DNA from: Opitutia bacterium
Lineage (GTDB): Bacteria; Verrucomicrobiota; Verrucomicrobiia; Opitutales; Opitutaceae
Direction: 5' to 3'
DNA length: 64,000 bases
Assembly: GCA_016217595.1 (NCBI GenBank)
Contig: JACRHS010000031.1
Location: 39,921-103,920, forward strand
The notes under the pieces are model-generated. The model saw only the letters and a program-made list of their open reading frames with translations. It ran no database searches and had not been told where the DNA came from. Position numbers and translations under genes: made by a program. Below, in pieces: positions 46,482 to 55,737 of the stretch; the stretch's first letter is position 1; each line of letters starts with the position of its first letter.

Positions 46482-49187
46482 CTACGGCAGAATCTCCCGC
46501 AGCTTCAGGCGGAAGGTTTCGATGTTGAAGGGTTTTTGGACGAAGCCGGCGAGGCCTTTGCCGGCGAAACGGCCGATGGCGTCCTGTTCGTTGAAGCCGC
46601 TGATCAGCAGCACCGGCAAATCCGGCCGGAGCTGGCGCATCGCGCGGAAGGTCGCCTCACCGTCCATGTGCGGCATCGTCAGGTCGAGCACCACGCAGCG
46701 GATGCGGTCTCCGCCGGCGCGCAGCAGCTCCAGGCCTTCGCGGCCGTCGGCGGCGAGCATCGGGTTGAAACCGAAATGCTCCAGCGCGCGCGCGGCGACG
46801 GCCCGCACCGTCTCCTCGTCGTCCACCACCAGCACCGTGCCCTGGCCGCGCCAGTCGCCCGGCGCCTCGGGGCGCTTGGTCAGCGGATCGACGGGGCCGG
46901 CCACCGCGGGGAAAAACACCTTGAACGTGCTGCCGACGCCGGGCTCGGAGTACACCTTCAGGCCGCCCTTGTGTCCGCGCACGATGCCGAGCACCGCGGA
47001 GAGCCCGAGGCCGCGTCCGGAAAATTTGGTGGTGAAAAACGGATCGAAAATGCGGCGGATCGTCTCGGGCGTCATGCCGCAGCCGTTGTCGCTCACTTCG
47101 AGGTAAACGTAGTCACCCTCCTTGAGTTCGTTGGCGAGCAGGGTGCGTTCGAGGTAATTCCGGTCGGCGCGCAGGGCGCCGGTGGTGAGCGTGATCACGC
47201 CGCTGCGTTCGCCGACCGCCTCGGAGGCGTTGATCACGAGATTCATCGTGAGCTGGCGCAGCTGGGTGGCGTCGGCGGAGATGGCGGGCAGCTGGCGCGC
47301 GAGGTTGAGCTTGAGCACCGCGTTCTTGCTGATCGAGAGCTGGAGCAACTGCATCGTCTCCTTCACCAGCAGGCTCAGATCGAGCTGCTGCACGAAGAAC
47401 CGACCGCGGCCGGAGTAGGCGAGCATCTGGTTGCACAGGTCGGCGGCGCGGACCGCGGACTTCTCGATCTGGTCGAGGTAGGATTGCGCGCCGGCGGTGG
47501 GCGGCAGTTGCAGGCGGGCGAGGTTGGCGTTGCCGAGGATGCCGCTGAGGATGTTGTTAAAATCGTGGGCGATGCCGCCGGCCAGCACGCCGAGGCTTTC
47601 GAGTTTCTGGGTGGCGAGGAGTTTGCGATCGAAGTCGGCCTTCTCCTCCTGCGCCTGTTTTTGCTCGGTGATGTCGAGCACGCTGGCGAGCGTGCCCTCG
47701 TAAGCGTTGTCGTCGCTCAGCATCGCCGAGGCCGCCAGCAGGCCGAAGCAGGGCGCGCCGTCTTTGCGGACAAACTCGAACTCCTGCCGGCGCTCCTCGC
47801 CCTGCCAGCGCCGTTCCAGGCTCGCGGCGAAACGCGCCCGGCATTTTTCCGCGAGGAAGTCCGCCAGCGGCTGCCCGAGCATTTCCTCACGCGCGTAGCC
47901 GAGCATCTGCGCCATGCGCGGGTTGACGTAACGCGTGCGCGCCTCCGGATCGATCTGCCACACACCCTCGGCGAGCGACTCGACGAGCAGCCGGTAACGC
48001 CGCTCGCTCGCGGCCAGCGCCGCCTCGGCTTTTTTCTGCTCGGTGATTTCGTGAAACACCACGGCGAACTGTCCGTGCTGCGGGCTGAAGGAAAACGTGG
48101 CGTAATGCCGGTCGAGCTCCTCGACGTAGTTCTCGTAGGTCAGCGGTTCGCCGGTCAGGGCGACGCGCCCGAATTTGGCGATCCAGTCGGCCTCGATTTT
48201 CGGCAACGCCTCGCGCACCGTGCGGCCGAGCAGGGAGTGCGCCTTCAAGCCGGTGAGCCGCTCGAACGCGGGATTGACCGCGCGGTAACGGTAATCGACC
48301 GGGCGGCCCGCCTCGTCGCAGATGATGTCGTGCAACGCGAAGCCCGCGGTCATGTTTTCGAACAGCAGCCGGAAGCGGCGCTCGGAGTGGCGCAGCTCGC
48401 TCTCGGTCTGCCGCAGGTGCGTGAAATCGCGGACCATTCCGCACAGGTGGGAAATGCGGCCGTTCTCCTCGCGGATCGGCGCCAGCACGGTGCTGAGGTA
48501 ACGCAGGGTGCCGTCGGCCGCGGCGATCTCATCCTCGAAGCCCAGCGGTTCGCCCCGACTGCAGCAGCGACGGCAATGGGCGGCGAGCCGTTGCCCGCTG
48601 TCGGCCGGCAGCGCCTCCTCCAGCAGAATGCCGGTCAGCAGTGTGGCGTGTCCGCCCAGCAGCACCGCGCACGCCGGGTTGAACCACGCCAGCTCAATGC
48701 GCTCGGCGTCGCGCACGGTGAGCAAAAACACCGCGTCGGGCGAATGCTCGGCCCACAGCTCCAGCCCTTGCAGTCGGCCGTCGGCGGCGAGCGCCTGTCT
48801 CCGCTCGGCGGTGACATCCTGCAGGTAAGCGACGCGCCAGTCGGCCGTCGGAGTCGCGTGATGTTGCACCTGCACATGCCAGTGCCGTGGGCCGTTTGCG
48901 TGCGGCAACTGCACTTCGAAGCCGATGCGGGCCGTCGCGCCCGTGCCTTCGTTGATCCGGAGGGCGCGGACCAGCGGCTCGGGCAGGAGCGCCTCCATGG
49001 GCGCGGGCAGGGCGAGCGGCGCGGTGCCGAGGAGCTGCCAGCCGGCGGGGTTGACCGATTGCAGCGTCCAGCGCTCGCCCTCGATTTTCCAGAGCAACAT
49101 GCCGAGCGGACATTGGAGGGAGAAGCCGCAGAGCGATTCGATCGCGTGACAGGCTGAGGTGGAGGTCGGAAAAGTGGAGTCCGCCAT
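46482..49187 (-). CDS. Multi-PAS hybrid histidine kinase with C-terminal receiver
   Basis: A 901-residue soluble sensor kinase without membrane segments. About four PAS-type sensor units precede the kinase (LQSVNPAGWQLLG; LAWFNPACAVLLGGH; YRAVNPAFERLTGL; RYVNPRMAQMLGYA). The HisKA phospho-acceptor is GGIAHDFNNILSGILGNANL, a NtrB-like DFNN type, and HATPase_c has NLVINASEAVGE, DNGCGM and GRGLGLSAVLGIV. The C-terminal receiver has Asp in CVVLDLTMPHMDG and VQKPFNIETF. It probably senses an intracellular signal and passes phosphate to an unlinked regulator. No response regulator gene adjoins it directly. Confidence 0.93.
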   Translation of the reverse strand: MADSTFPTSTSACHAIESLCGFSLQCPLGMLLWKIEGERWTLQSVNPAGWQLLGTAPLALPAPMEALLPEPLVRALRINEGTGATARIGFEVQLPHANGPRHWHVQVQHHATPTADWRVAYLQDVTAERRQALAADGRLQGLELWAEHSPDAVFLLTVRDAERIELAWFNPACAVLLGGHATLLTGILLEEALPADSGQRLAAHCRRCCSRGEPLGFEDEIAAADGTLRYLSTVLAPIREENGRISHLCGMVRDFTHLRQTESELRHSERRFRLLFENMTAGFALHDIICDEAGRPVDYRYRAVNPAFERLTGLKAHSLLGRTVREALPKIEADWIAKFGRVALTGEPLTYENYVEELDRHYATFSFSPQHGQFAVVFHEITEQKKAEAALAASERRYRLLVESLAEGVWQIDPEARTRYVNPRMAQMLGYAREEMLGQPLADFLAEKCRARFAASLERRWQGEERRQEFEFVRKDGAPCFGLLAASAMLSDDNAYEGTLASVLDITEQKQAQEEKADFDRKLLATQKLESLGVLAGGIAHDFNNILSGILGNANLARLQLPPTAGAQSYLDQIEKSAVRAADLCNQMLAYSGRGRFFVQQLDLSLLVKETMQLLQLSISKNAVLKLNLARQLPAISADATQLRQLTMNLVINASEAVGERSGVITLTTGALRADRNYLERTLLANELKEGDYVYLEVSDNGCGMTPETIRRIFDPFFTTKFSGRGLGLSAVLGIVRGHKGGLKVYSEPGVGSTFKVFFPAVAGPVDPLTKRPEAPGDWRGQGTVLVVDDEETVRAVAARALEHFGFNPMLAADGREGLELLRAGGDRIRCVVLDLTMPHMDGEATFRAMRQLRPDLPVLLISGFNEQDAIGRFAGKGLAGFVQKPFNIETFRLKLREILP

Positions 49188-49365
49188 GGTGCAGTTGGGT
49201 GTGTGTCGCGGTGGCTGCCGAAGAATCGGTGGTCACCGTAGGCGGAACTTAAGGCGCGGAGCAATGGATTTTATGGCGCGCGGCCAACGACATCCGCGGC
49301 TTTGCTTTTCATAGGCGGTATCGCCGGACCCGCCGCGTGCCGCCGTAGGCGACGCGAGGGCTCGA

Positions 49366-49499
49366 AGTGGCACGGGCGTCCCGCCCGTGGGATCGGAAAC
49401 GTCCGGGCAAGATACCCGTCCGTTCACGGGCGGTGTCGATGCCCCGATTGATTGTTTTGCGAAAGTCTCCTCTGACATGGGCGGGACGCCCATGCCACT
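49366..49499. repeat. Inverted repeat pair flanking the kinase-gene end
   Basis: The 24-nt left arm (49366-49389) has core ggcacgggcgtcccgcccgt and the right arm (49476-49499) has core catgggcgggacgcccatgc. They are reverse complements with few mismatches, each arm being itself palindromic. The right arm overlaps the stop of the sensor kinase gene by one base. The rest of the 311-bp gap 49188-49498 has no gene or other recognisable signal. Confidence 0.7.
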
Positions 49500-50905
49500 C
49501 ACGCGGGCCGGCTCTCGGCGGGCAACCGCACGCTGAAACGCGCGCCGCCGCCCGGCGCATCGTCCACCGCCACGGTGCCACGGTGCGCCTCGACAATCGC
49601 TTTCACCAAACTCAGCCCGAGCCCGAGGCCGCGTTGCGAGCGGCTGGCGTCGCCGCGGTACAGGCGGCGCCAGATTTTCTCGCGTTCCTCGGCCGGCACG
49701 CCGGGGCCGGTGTCGCTCACCGTGAGCACGCCGGAGCCGGCTTCGAGCTGCGCGCCGAGCCGCACGGCGCCGCCGGCGGGCGTGTACTTGAGGGCGTTGT
49801 CGATCAAGTTGGCCACCGCCTGGCCGAGGCGCAGCGGGTCGGCCTCGACCGGCACGGGCGCCGGCGTGTCGAGGTGCAGCGCGATGCGTTTCTCCTCGGC
49901 GACTTCGCGGTAAAGGTCGGCGGCGTCGGCCAGAATGGCGCCAAGATCGGTGCGCTCGCGGCGGAGCGGCAGCGTGCCGGTGGTGGCGGCCGAGACATCG
50001 AGCAACGTCTCCAGCAGCCGCAGCACGCGCTCCGATTCCTCCAGACAGTCGGCCAGCGCTTCGCGGGCGGCGACGGGGTCGGCCTGATTTTGGAGCGCGA
50101 GGTCGGCCGTGCCGCGGAGCCGGGCCAGCGGTGTGCGCAAATCGTGGGCGAGATTATCGAGTGTCTCGCGTTGGGCCTCGATCAGCGCGGCGTTTTGCGC
50201 GAGCACGGAGTTGAGCTGGCGCACGAGTTCGCCGAGCTCGCCGCCGCCGGCGGGCGCGGGCACGCGGGCGTGCAGATCGCCGGTGGCGACGATGCGCCGC
50301 GCGGTGGCGTTGACCTCGCGCAGCGGCCGGGTGAAGCGCCACGCCAGCCCGCCGCCGACGAGCGCCGCGAGCCCCAGCGCCCCGGCGCCGATGGTGAGAA
50401 ACGTGCGGCGCAACGGCGCGAGCAACGCCGCGCGGTTGTCGGTGCTGCGCACCACCTGGAGCGAGCGGCCGTCGGCCAGCGGACACGAGGCGACCGCGAA
50501 ATCTTTCTCGGCATCGCGCGGGATGCGGACCGTCTGCACGACCTGCTGCCACTGGAGATTGCTGAAGGCGCCGGGCAGCGGGATGCGCTGGATCTGCGTC
50601 TCCACCCAGTCGGGCGGCACGCGGGCGAAGACGATGTTGCCGCCGGTGCCGATGATGCGCACGAGCAACGAATTCGCCTCCGCCGTGGCCTCGGCCGCGG
50701 CGCGCACGGCCGCCGCCCCGCCGCGTTCGTAGAGCGCCGCGTAATCCTGTGCCCGGCGTTCGACGAGCGCGCGCTCCTTGGCCTCTAGCGCGTCGGCGAG
50801 GAACCAGTAGAGCACGGCGAACACCGCCGCCGCGCCGAGCGCAAACACCAGCGCGTAGAGGGCGCCGAGCCGCACCGCCAGGGACTGTCGCAGATGCGCG
50901 ATCAT
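49499..50905 (-). CDS. Two-component sensor histidine kinase (HAMP, HisKA)
   Basis: A 468-residue membrane sensor kinase with two transmembrane helices (LGALYALVFALGAAAVFAVL; FLTIGAGALGLAALVGGGLA) around a periplasmic sensing domain of about 130 residues. A HAMP linker (RPLREVNATARRIVATGDLH) and HisKA with His in TLDNLAHDLRTPLARLRGTA follow, then HATPase_c (NLIDNALKYTPAGG; VSDTGPGVP; RGLGLGLSLVKAI). Its start overlaps the end of the OmpR-type regulator gene by 4 bp, so they form a co-translated pair. The type resembles metal- or envelope-stress sensors; the signal is unknown. Confidence 0.95.
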   Translation of the reverse strand: MIAHLRQSLAVRLGALYALVFALGAAAVFAVLYWFLADALEAKERALVERRAQDYAALYERGGAAAVRAAAEATAEANSLLVRIIGTGGNIVFARVPPDWVETQIQRIPLPGAFSNLQWQQVVQTVRIPRDAEKDFAVASCPLADGRSLQVVRSTDNRAALLAPLRRTFLTIGAGALGLAALVGGGLAWRFTRPLREVNATARRIVATGDLHARVPAPAGGGELGELVRQLNSVLAQNAALIEAQRETLDNLAHDLRTPLARLRGTADLALQNQADPVAAREALADCLEESERVLRLLETLLDVSAATTGTLPLRRERTDLGAILADAADLYREVAEEKRIALHLDTPAPVPVEADPLRLGQAVANLIDNALKYTPAGGAVRLGAQLEAGSGVLTVSDTGPGVPAEEREKIWRRLYRGDASRSQRGLGLGLSLVKAIVEAHRGTVAVDDAPGGGARFSVRLPAESRPA

Positions 50906-51570
50906 GATTTTTTCCAGAGGTAGCCCACGCCGCGCAGCGTTTCGAGGCGCGTCTTGTCGGGGTCGATTTTCGCGCGCAACCGGTGGACGACGACGTCGAC
51001 GACGTTGGTCTGCGGGTCGAAGCTGTAATCCCAGACGTGTTCGAGAATCATGGTTTTGGTCACCGACCGGCCGGCGTGCCGCAGCAGAAACGCCAGCAGT
51101 GAAAATTCGCGCGGTTGCAACTCCACCCGCTCGCCGCCGCGGGTGACTTCGCGGGTGACGAGGTCGAGCGTGACATCGCCGACGGTGAGGCGCGTGGCCT
51201 CGGGCGCGTGGGTGGCGCGGCGGATCAGCGCCTGCACGCGGGCGAGCAGCTCGGAAAAGGCGAAGGGTTTCGTGAGATAGTCGTCGCCGCCGGCCTGCAA
51301 GCCGCGCACGCGGTCGTCGACGCTGGCCTTGGCGCTGAGGAAGAGCACGGGCGTGGGTTTGCGCGCAGCGCGGAGGCGTTTCACGAGGCTGATGCCGTCG
51401 AGCTGCGGCAACATCACGTCGACGATGGCGGCGTCGTAGTCAGTCGTCTGGGTGAAGAGCAGGCCGGTCTCGCCGTCGGCGGCATGGTCCACGGCAAAGC
51501 CCGCTTCTTTCAGGCCCCGCACGACAAACGAGGCAATCTTGGCATCATCTTCGACGACGAGCACACGCAT
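50902..51570 (-). CDS. OmpR-family response regulator
   Basis: A 222-residue transcriptional regulator, the cognate partner of the sensor kinase that overlaps it by 4 bp. The receiver has VVEDDAKIASFVVRGLKEAG, phospho-acceptor Asp in AAIVDVMLPQLDG, and the KPF motif in DDYLTKPFAFSELLARVQAL. The C-terminal winged helix (LTVGDVTLDLVTREVTRGGE; LLAFLLRHAGRSVTKTMILE; VVDVVVHRLRAKID) is complete. It is first in its two-gene operon. Its upstream region (51571-52019) is filled with intergenic repeats, so its promoter must lie close to the start. Confidence 0.96.
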   Translation of the reverse strand: MRVLVVEDDAKIASFVVRGLKEAGFAVDHAADGETGLLFTQTTDYDAAIVDVMLPQLDGISLVKRLRAARKPTPVLFLSAKASVDDRVRGLQAGGDDYLTKPFAFSELLARVQALIRRATHAPEATRLTVGDVTLDLVTREVTRGGERVELQPREFSLLAFLLRHAGRSVTKTMILEHVWDYSFDPQTNVVDVVVHRLRAKIDPDKTRLETLRGVGYLWKKS

Positions 51571-51637
51571 GGGCGGAAGGTTGGAGAAAGGAAGGCGGGC
51601 GGGAAAGCACAGAGCGGGCGCGCTGCAACCGAAGTTA

Positions 51638-51880
51638 AACCACGAAAAACACGAAAAACACGAAACACACGAAAGGGTCGGAGCGGGTGGCGTGGCGCGA
51701 GGCTTCAGCCCGCGCTGGTTGGTTCAGCGGCGGGAAAGCGTGCGGGCTGAAGCACCGCACTGCGCCGGAGCACGCTCAGGCCCGTAGCGGCCGAGGTGAC
51801 GAGGCCGGGCTTAATCGGTGAAAACCGGTCACAGAGGACACCGCGAGAGGCCAGAACGACACGAAAAACACGAAAGTAAG
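51638..51880. repeat. Composite intergenic repeat block 1
   Basis: The first of five blocks. It has an acga-type direct repeat (about 51638-51681, four loose copies of cacgaaaaa) and then a palindromic module (51691-51811) whose arms ggcttcagcccgcgc and gtgcgggctgaagc form a hairpin. The module ends with the shared tail cgtagcggccgaggtgacg. A cacagaggacaccg element and a second acga element (to 51880) follow. The block fills most of the 450-bp gap between the OmpR-type regulator and htrA genes; no gene is present there. Confidence 0.85.
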
Positions 51881-52019
51881 GCCGCGGCATTTCGGATAAA
51901 GATTGAGCTCGATGCAGAGTCCGCGGCCGTTTGTGCATGAGGGGCGAATGAGTTGCCAATACAGAGCGGGCGCACCTCCGTTGGTCGCGCCCGCTCTGGC
52001 GATGAAGAATGATTTGGGC

Positions 52020-53537
52020 TTACAGCGTCTTTTCGTCGGTCTCGTCGACGACCATGTAGATGGTGCCGCCGCGCGACCAGACTTTGAGGCGCGTCTTCTT
52101 GTTGGAATCGTCCTCGCTGAGTTTCACCGCTTCCTCGGCGGTGGTCACCGGATGGCGGTTGATTTCGAGGATGACGTCGCCGGGCTGGAGGCCGGCGCGG
52201 GCCGCCGCGGAGTCGGGCGCCACTTCAGTGACGACGGCGCCACGGAGCCGCTCGGGAATGTTGAACTGCCGGCGGGTCTGCGCATCGAGCTCGCCCACGG
52301 CCACGCCATTGAGCACGCCGGTGTCCTGGTTGCCGGCCAGATTGTCCTGATCATCGGCCTGGCGACGGTTGCGTTTCTGGTTGGGCGCGGTGCCGGTGGT
52401 GACGTCGATCTTCTCGGTCTTGCCGTCGCGCAGCACGGAGAGCGTGAGCTTGGTGCCGGGCGCGGTCTGGCTCACCACCATGCGGAGGTGGCCGGCGTCG
52501 TTAACCGTCTTGCCGTCCACGGCGGTGATCACGTCGCCATCCTGCAAGCCGGCCTTGGCCGCCGGGCTGCCGGCGGTGACGTCGGCGACGAGCGCGCCGT
52601 TGCGGTCCTTGAGGCCGAACGATTCGGCGAGCGCGGGCGTGATGCTCTGGATGTTCACGCCGATGAAGCCGCGCACGACTTTGCCGCTGCGCACGAGCTG
52701 GTCGACGACGTTGCGCACGAGATCGGAGGGCACGGCGAGGCCGACGCCCTGGAATCCGCCGGAGCGGGTGAGAATCGCGGTGTTGATGCCGATCAGCCGG
52801 CCGTCGATGTCGACGAGCGCGCCGCCGGAATTGCCGGGATTGATCGCGGCGTCGGTCTGAATGAAGTCTTCGTAATCGAGGCCGAGCCCGGGGCGGCGGC
52901 CCTTGGCGCTGACGATGCCGGTGGTGACGGTTTCGCCGATGCCGAACGGATTGCCGATGGCGAGCACGCGGTCGCCGACCTCGGCCTTGGCGCTCTCGGT
53001 GAACGAAATCGCGGGCAGGTCCTTGGCGTCGACTTTCACGACGGCGATGTCGGTCTTGGGATCGCGGCCGATGACCTTGGCCTTGAGTTCGCGGCCGTCG
53101 TCCAACGAGACGGAGACGCTGTCGGCGCCGTCGACGACGTGGTTGTTGGTCACGATGTAGCCGTCGGCGCTGATGATGACGCCGGAGCCGAGGCCGTTTT
53201 GCGGCTGGGCGCGCATCTGCGGCATCTGCTGGCCGAAGAACTGGCGGAAAAACGGATCGGGGATGCCGGAGAAGTCGCGCGAATTCATGGCGACGTTGCG
53301 GGCCTTCGTCACGGTGGTGATGGTGACGACGCTGGGCGCGACGCGTTTGGCGACGGTCGAGTAGCTGGCGGGTTCGAGGGCGCCGCGGTTGACCGGTTTG
53401 GGATCGAGCCGGACGGCGACGGGCGAGGACTCGCCAGGAGCGCGGGCGGCGACCAGCGCCCCGGCGACGATCAAGCCGGTCAGCGCAAACGCGAGCCGGC
53501 GATGGGAGGTGAGCAGGGCGGAGAGAGTTTTGTTCAT
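52020..53537 (-). CDS. HtrA/DegP-type periplasmic serine protease
   Basis: A 505-residue periplasmic protease/chaperone for misfolded envelope proteins. The start at ATG 53537 (MNKTLSALLTSHRR) gives a signal anchor (LAFALTGLIVAGALVA). The trypsin-like domain has the triad His133 (TNNHVVDGA), Asp163 (KTDIAVVKV) and Ser237 (NPGNSGGALV). Two PDZ domains follow (about residues 285-375 and 405-500; VTAGSPAAKAGLQDGDVITA and VAPDSAAARAGLQPGDVILE), separated by an Asp/Gln-rich linker. This is the DegP/DegQ architecture. The upstream region contains a repeat block, so the promoter is probably in the ~90 bp before 53631. Confidence 0.96.
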   Translation of the reverse strand: MNKTLSALLTSHRRLAFALTGLIVAGALVAARAPGESSPVAVRLDPKPVNRGALEPASYSTVAKRVAPSVVTITTVTKARNVAMNSRDFSGIPDPFFRQFFGQQMPQMRAQPQNGLGSGVIISADGYIVTNNHVVDGADSVSVSLDDGRELKAKVIGRDPKTDIAVVKVDAKDLPAISFTESAKAEVGDRVLAIGNPFGIGETVTTGIVSAKGRRPGLGLDYEDFIQTDAAINPGNSGGALVDIDGRLIGINTAILTRSGGFQGVGLAVPSDLVRNVVDQLVRSGKVVRGFIGVNIQSITPALAESFGLKDRNGALVADVTAGSPAAKAGLQDGDVITAVDGKTVNDAGHLRMVVSQTAPGTKLTLSVLRDGKTEKIDVTTGTAPNQKRNRRQADDQDNLAGNQDTGVLNGVAVGELDAQTRRQFNIPERLRGAVVTEVAPDSAAARAGLQPGDVILEINRHPVTTAEEAVKLSEDDSNKKTRLKVWSRGGTIYMVVDETDEKTL

Positions 53538-53630
53538 GGCGACGTCAGGATCGCACACCCGCCTCTCCCGCGCCTTTCGCCAAAATGACAGTTTTGTAAG
53601 GAAAGCCGGCGGCTGCGGAAACGGATGGGT

Positions 53631-53911
53631 AACCACGAAAGACACGAAAAACACGAAAGGGCGGCGGCGGGCTGCGTGGCGCGCGGCTTCATACCAAACT
53701 CTTCCTGAATTTAGACCATTGAACAAAAGCTAACAAAGGAAACGAAGCGCACAAAGCGCAGACTGAATCGGACTTCTTTATCTTCGTTTGCTTTTGTTCA
53801 AAATCAGAATGCTTGGGCTTGTTGGCTTCAGCCCGCGCGGGTTGGTTTTGCGGAGAGAAGGCATGCGTGCTGAAGCACCGCACTACGCTGGAGCACGCCC
53901 AGCCCGTAGCG
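53631..53911. repeat. Composite intergenic repeat block 2, interrupted
   Basis: An acga direct repeat (53631-53661) followed by the left end of the palindromic module (tggcgcgcggcttc, to 53690). The module is broken by an inserted segment and resumes at 53823 (ggcttcagcccgcgcggg) with the right arm and the cagcccgtagcgg tail to about 53911. It lies in the 397-bp gap between htrA and the DUF6268-like gene. Confidence 0.8.
53691..53822. mobile_element. 132-bp insertion inside repeat block 2, with 6-bp flanking duplication
   Basis: The palindromic module is split after ggcttc (53685-53690) and continues after a second ggcttc (53823-53828), so the 132 bp between could be an inserted element with a 6-bp target duplication. 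The insert is AT-richer and holds an inverted pair: ttgaacaaaagctaacaaag from 53719 and tcgtttgcttttgttcaa ending at 53801. It has no coding capacity and resembles a MITE-like element, although its ends (atacca / ttgtt) are not an inverted pair. Confidence 0.55.
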
Positions 53912-53934
53912 GAGTTTCCCTGAGCGGCGACGCC

Positions 53935-54852
53935 TCAAAACCGGGCGCGCAGGGAGAGCGCGGCGTAGGCGGCGGTGTCGCCCGCCAGCCGGTAGTGCCG
54001 TTGGTGGTAATCGAAGCGCTGGTTGGCGATGACCCCCGCCTCCGCCGACAGCGAGACCGTGGCGGTGACGGTGTAATCCACGCCCGTGCCGATCCGAATC
54101 TCGCGGTAATCGAGCCGCGTCGAGCCCAACGCCGGCGCGGTGGAGCCGGCCGGGCGCGGATCGCTTTCCACATAAAAACTGCCGCCTTGCATCGAGGCGC
54201 CGAGGCGCCACGCGAGGTCGGCACAACACTGCCACGTCACCCCCGTGCGGGGCATGCCGACGGCGAATTCCCAGTCGGGCGCGAATTTCCAATTCACGCC
54301 GGCGAAGGGCAGCACGGGGTGTTGCGCCCAGGCGTCGTAACGCACGCCGAAACTCCACGCCAGCTCCGGGCTCTGCCGGAAGGACACCAGGGCGAGCACC
54401 GGCACGTTGGTGTGGCGGCCCGTCCACGTCAGCGAGGAGCCGTAAATCCCGGGGCGCAGCAGCAGCCGGCCGCTCCAGTCGGGCGCCAGTGTGCCGGCGA
54501 ACATCAACGGCACCGACAGGCCGCGCAACTCGCCCGGGAGCGGGGTGGCGGTGCCGCGTTGCAGGCGGTAGTGTTGATAATCCAGACCGTAGCCGAACTG
54601 CTGGCCGGCCCCGAGGGGCAGTGCGGAGTTCCAGGAGAATTGCAGCGCGGTCACGGAAACGTCGCCGAGATTTGCTCCGCTGCGTTCGAGCGTGGTGTTG
54701 GCGGAGTACGCCGTGGTGAGGCTCGCGGAGTCAGACATCGCGGGGCCGGCGTTGCCGGGACGCTGGGCGGCGGCCGGCACGGAGAACAGCAGGCCGGCGA
54801 ACAGGGCGAGGCAGAGCGACGGGCGGGCGTGGGAGCGGGTGAGTAGGCGCAT
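53935..54852 (-). CDS. DUF6268-like outer-membrane protein
   Basis: A 305-residue exported protein with a signal peptide (PSLCLALFAGLLFSVPAAAQ). Alternating amphipathic strands run to a C-terminal Phe (YAALSLRARF), the usual end of outer-membrane beta-barrels. Segments such as LQFSWNSALPLGAGQQFGYG, LLRPGIYGSSLTWTG and FGVRYDAWAQHPVLPFAGVN match what I recall of the DUF6268 family. Substrate or partner is unknown. It lies between two intergenic repeat blocks, 24 bp after the first, with no operon partner. Confidence 0.75.
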   Translation of the reverse strand: MRLLTRSHARPSLCLALFAGLLFSVPAAAQRPGNAGPAMSDSASLTTAYSANTTLERSGANLGDVSVTALQFSWNSALPLGAGQQFGYGLDYQHYRLQRGTATPLPGELRGLSVPLMFAGTLAPDWSGRLLLRPGIYGSSLTWTGRHTNVPVLALVSFRQSPELAWSFGVRYDAWAQHPVLPFAGVNWKFAPDWEFAVGMPRTGVTWQCCADLAWRLGASMQGGSFYVESDPRPAGSTAPALGSTRLDYREIRIGTGVDYTVTATVSLSAEAGVIANQRFDYHQRHYRLAGDTAAYAALSLRARF

Positions 54853-54969
54853 GGGAATTTAGTTGTAGGTTAAAGTGATGGGCGGGCCTGGCCGCCGAGC
54901 CAACATTTTCCCCACCGCCACCGCGGGCCGCGCCAGTTGGAAACCGCGGGCCGCGGAAACGGAGAGGGT

Positions 54970-55095
54970 CACCACGAATGACACGAAAAACACGAAAAGG
55001 AGGAGGCGGGTTGCGTCGCGCGCGGCTTCAGCCCGCGCCTGTCGGTTTCGCAGTGCGATCAGGTGCGGGCTGAAGCACCGCACTACGTCGGCCGC
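54970..55095. repeat. Composite intergenic repeat block 3
   Basis: An acga element (54970-55000: caccacgaatgacacgaaaa and following bases) followed by a palindromic module (55011-55095). The arms ggcttcagcccgcgcc and ggtgcgggctgaagcacc form a hairpin, and caccgcactacgtcgg follows. It lies in the gap between the DUF6268-like gene and the ferritin gene; the tail module is missing. Confidence 0.85.
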
Positions 55096-55126
55096 CATGG
55101 AGGCGGAAGCGTGTCGCTGGCGGCGC

Positions 55127-55642
55127 TCAGTCTTTTTCGTCGCCCGCGAGCAGTTTCACTATGTGGCGGTCGAGATCGGAGAGACTGCCGGCGCAGGTGG
55201 AGCTTTCGACGCGATCGATCAACTCGGCGCACCACGCCTCCTCCTCGACCTGCTCGTTGATGAACCAGTGCATGAGCACCTGGGCGGGATAATCCTTCGC
55301 GGCGAGCGCGGCCTCGAAGACGGCGTTGATGCCGCGGGTGTTGGCCTGCTCCATCGTCCGGGCTTGTTGCGCCACGGCGAGCAGCGAGGCGAACGCCTGC
55401 GCGGGCTGGGGCAGGGCGGCCAGCTCGGGTTGCACCCCGCGGTCGAGCAGGTGATCCATGATTTTCTCGGCGTGCTCGCGCTCCTCGCCGGCCTGCTTCG
55501 CGAAAAACGCGGCGAAGCCCTTGAGGGTGCGTGCGGCGCACCAGAGCGAAAGGGCCTGATAGGCGTGGGCGGCGGTGAGTTCGTGGTTCAACTGGCGCTG
55601 CAACTCGGACAGCACCGGGGCGGGAATGGCGGATTTTGACAT
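55127..55642 (-). CDS. ftn: Non-heme ferritin
   Basis: Iron-storage ferritin subunit, 171 residues. The four-helix bundle has ferroxidase ligands in LNHELTAAHAYQ (Glu), KQAGEEREHAEKIMDHL (Glu, His) and NEQVEEEAWCAELI (Glu/Gln). The start at ATG 55642 (MSKSAIPAPV) is preferred; an in-frame ATG at 55696 would add 18 residues. It stores iron as a ferric core inside a 24-mer in the cytoplasm. Both sides are occupied by intergenic repeats; no promoter, Fur box or riboswitch is identifiable. Confidence 0.95.
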   Translation of the reverse strand: MSKSAIPAPVLSELQRQLNHELTAAHAYQALSLWCAARTLKGFAAFFAKQAGEEREHAEKIMDHLLDRGVQPELAALPQPAQAFASLLAVAQQARTMEQANTRGINAVFEAALAAKDYPAQVLMHWFINEQVEEEAWCAELIDRVESSTCAGSLSDLDRHIVKLLAGDEKD

Positions 55643-55737
55643 GATGACGATGGGTTTGTGCTGCGTCACATATATCGCGAAACGGTCCACACGCAAGGTG
55701 ACCGGCCGGGTGCCGCCGGAGGCTGGCGGAGAGGGGG

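Noticed and set aside
46536..49157. An 873-codon open frame opposite the PAS hybrid kinase
   Set aside because: It is a mirror frame of a kinase with intact HisKA, HATPase and REC motifs; the mirror shows only repeated charged residues.
51638..51681. Regular acga repeats considered as a CRISPR array
   Set aside because: The period is about 10-11 bp with no unique spacers, no direct repeats of 25-40 bp and no cas genes. It is a short tandem-like element.
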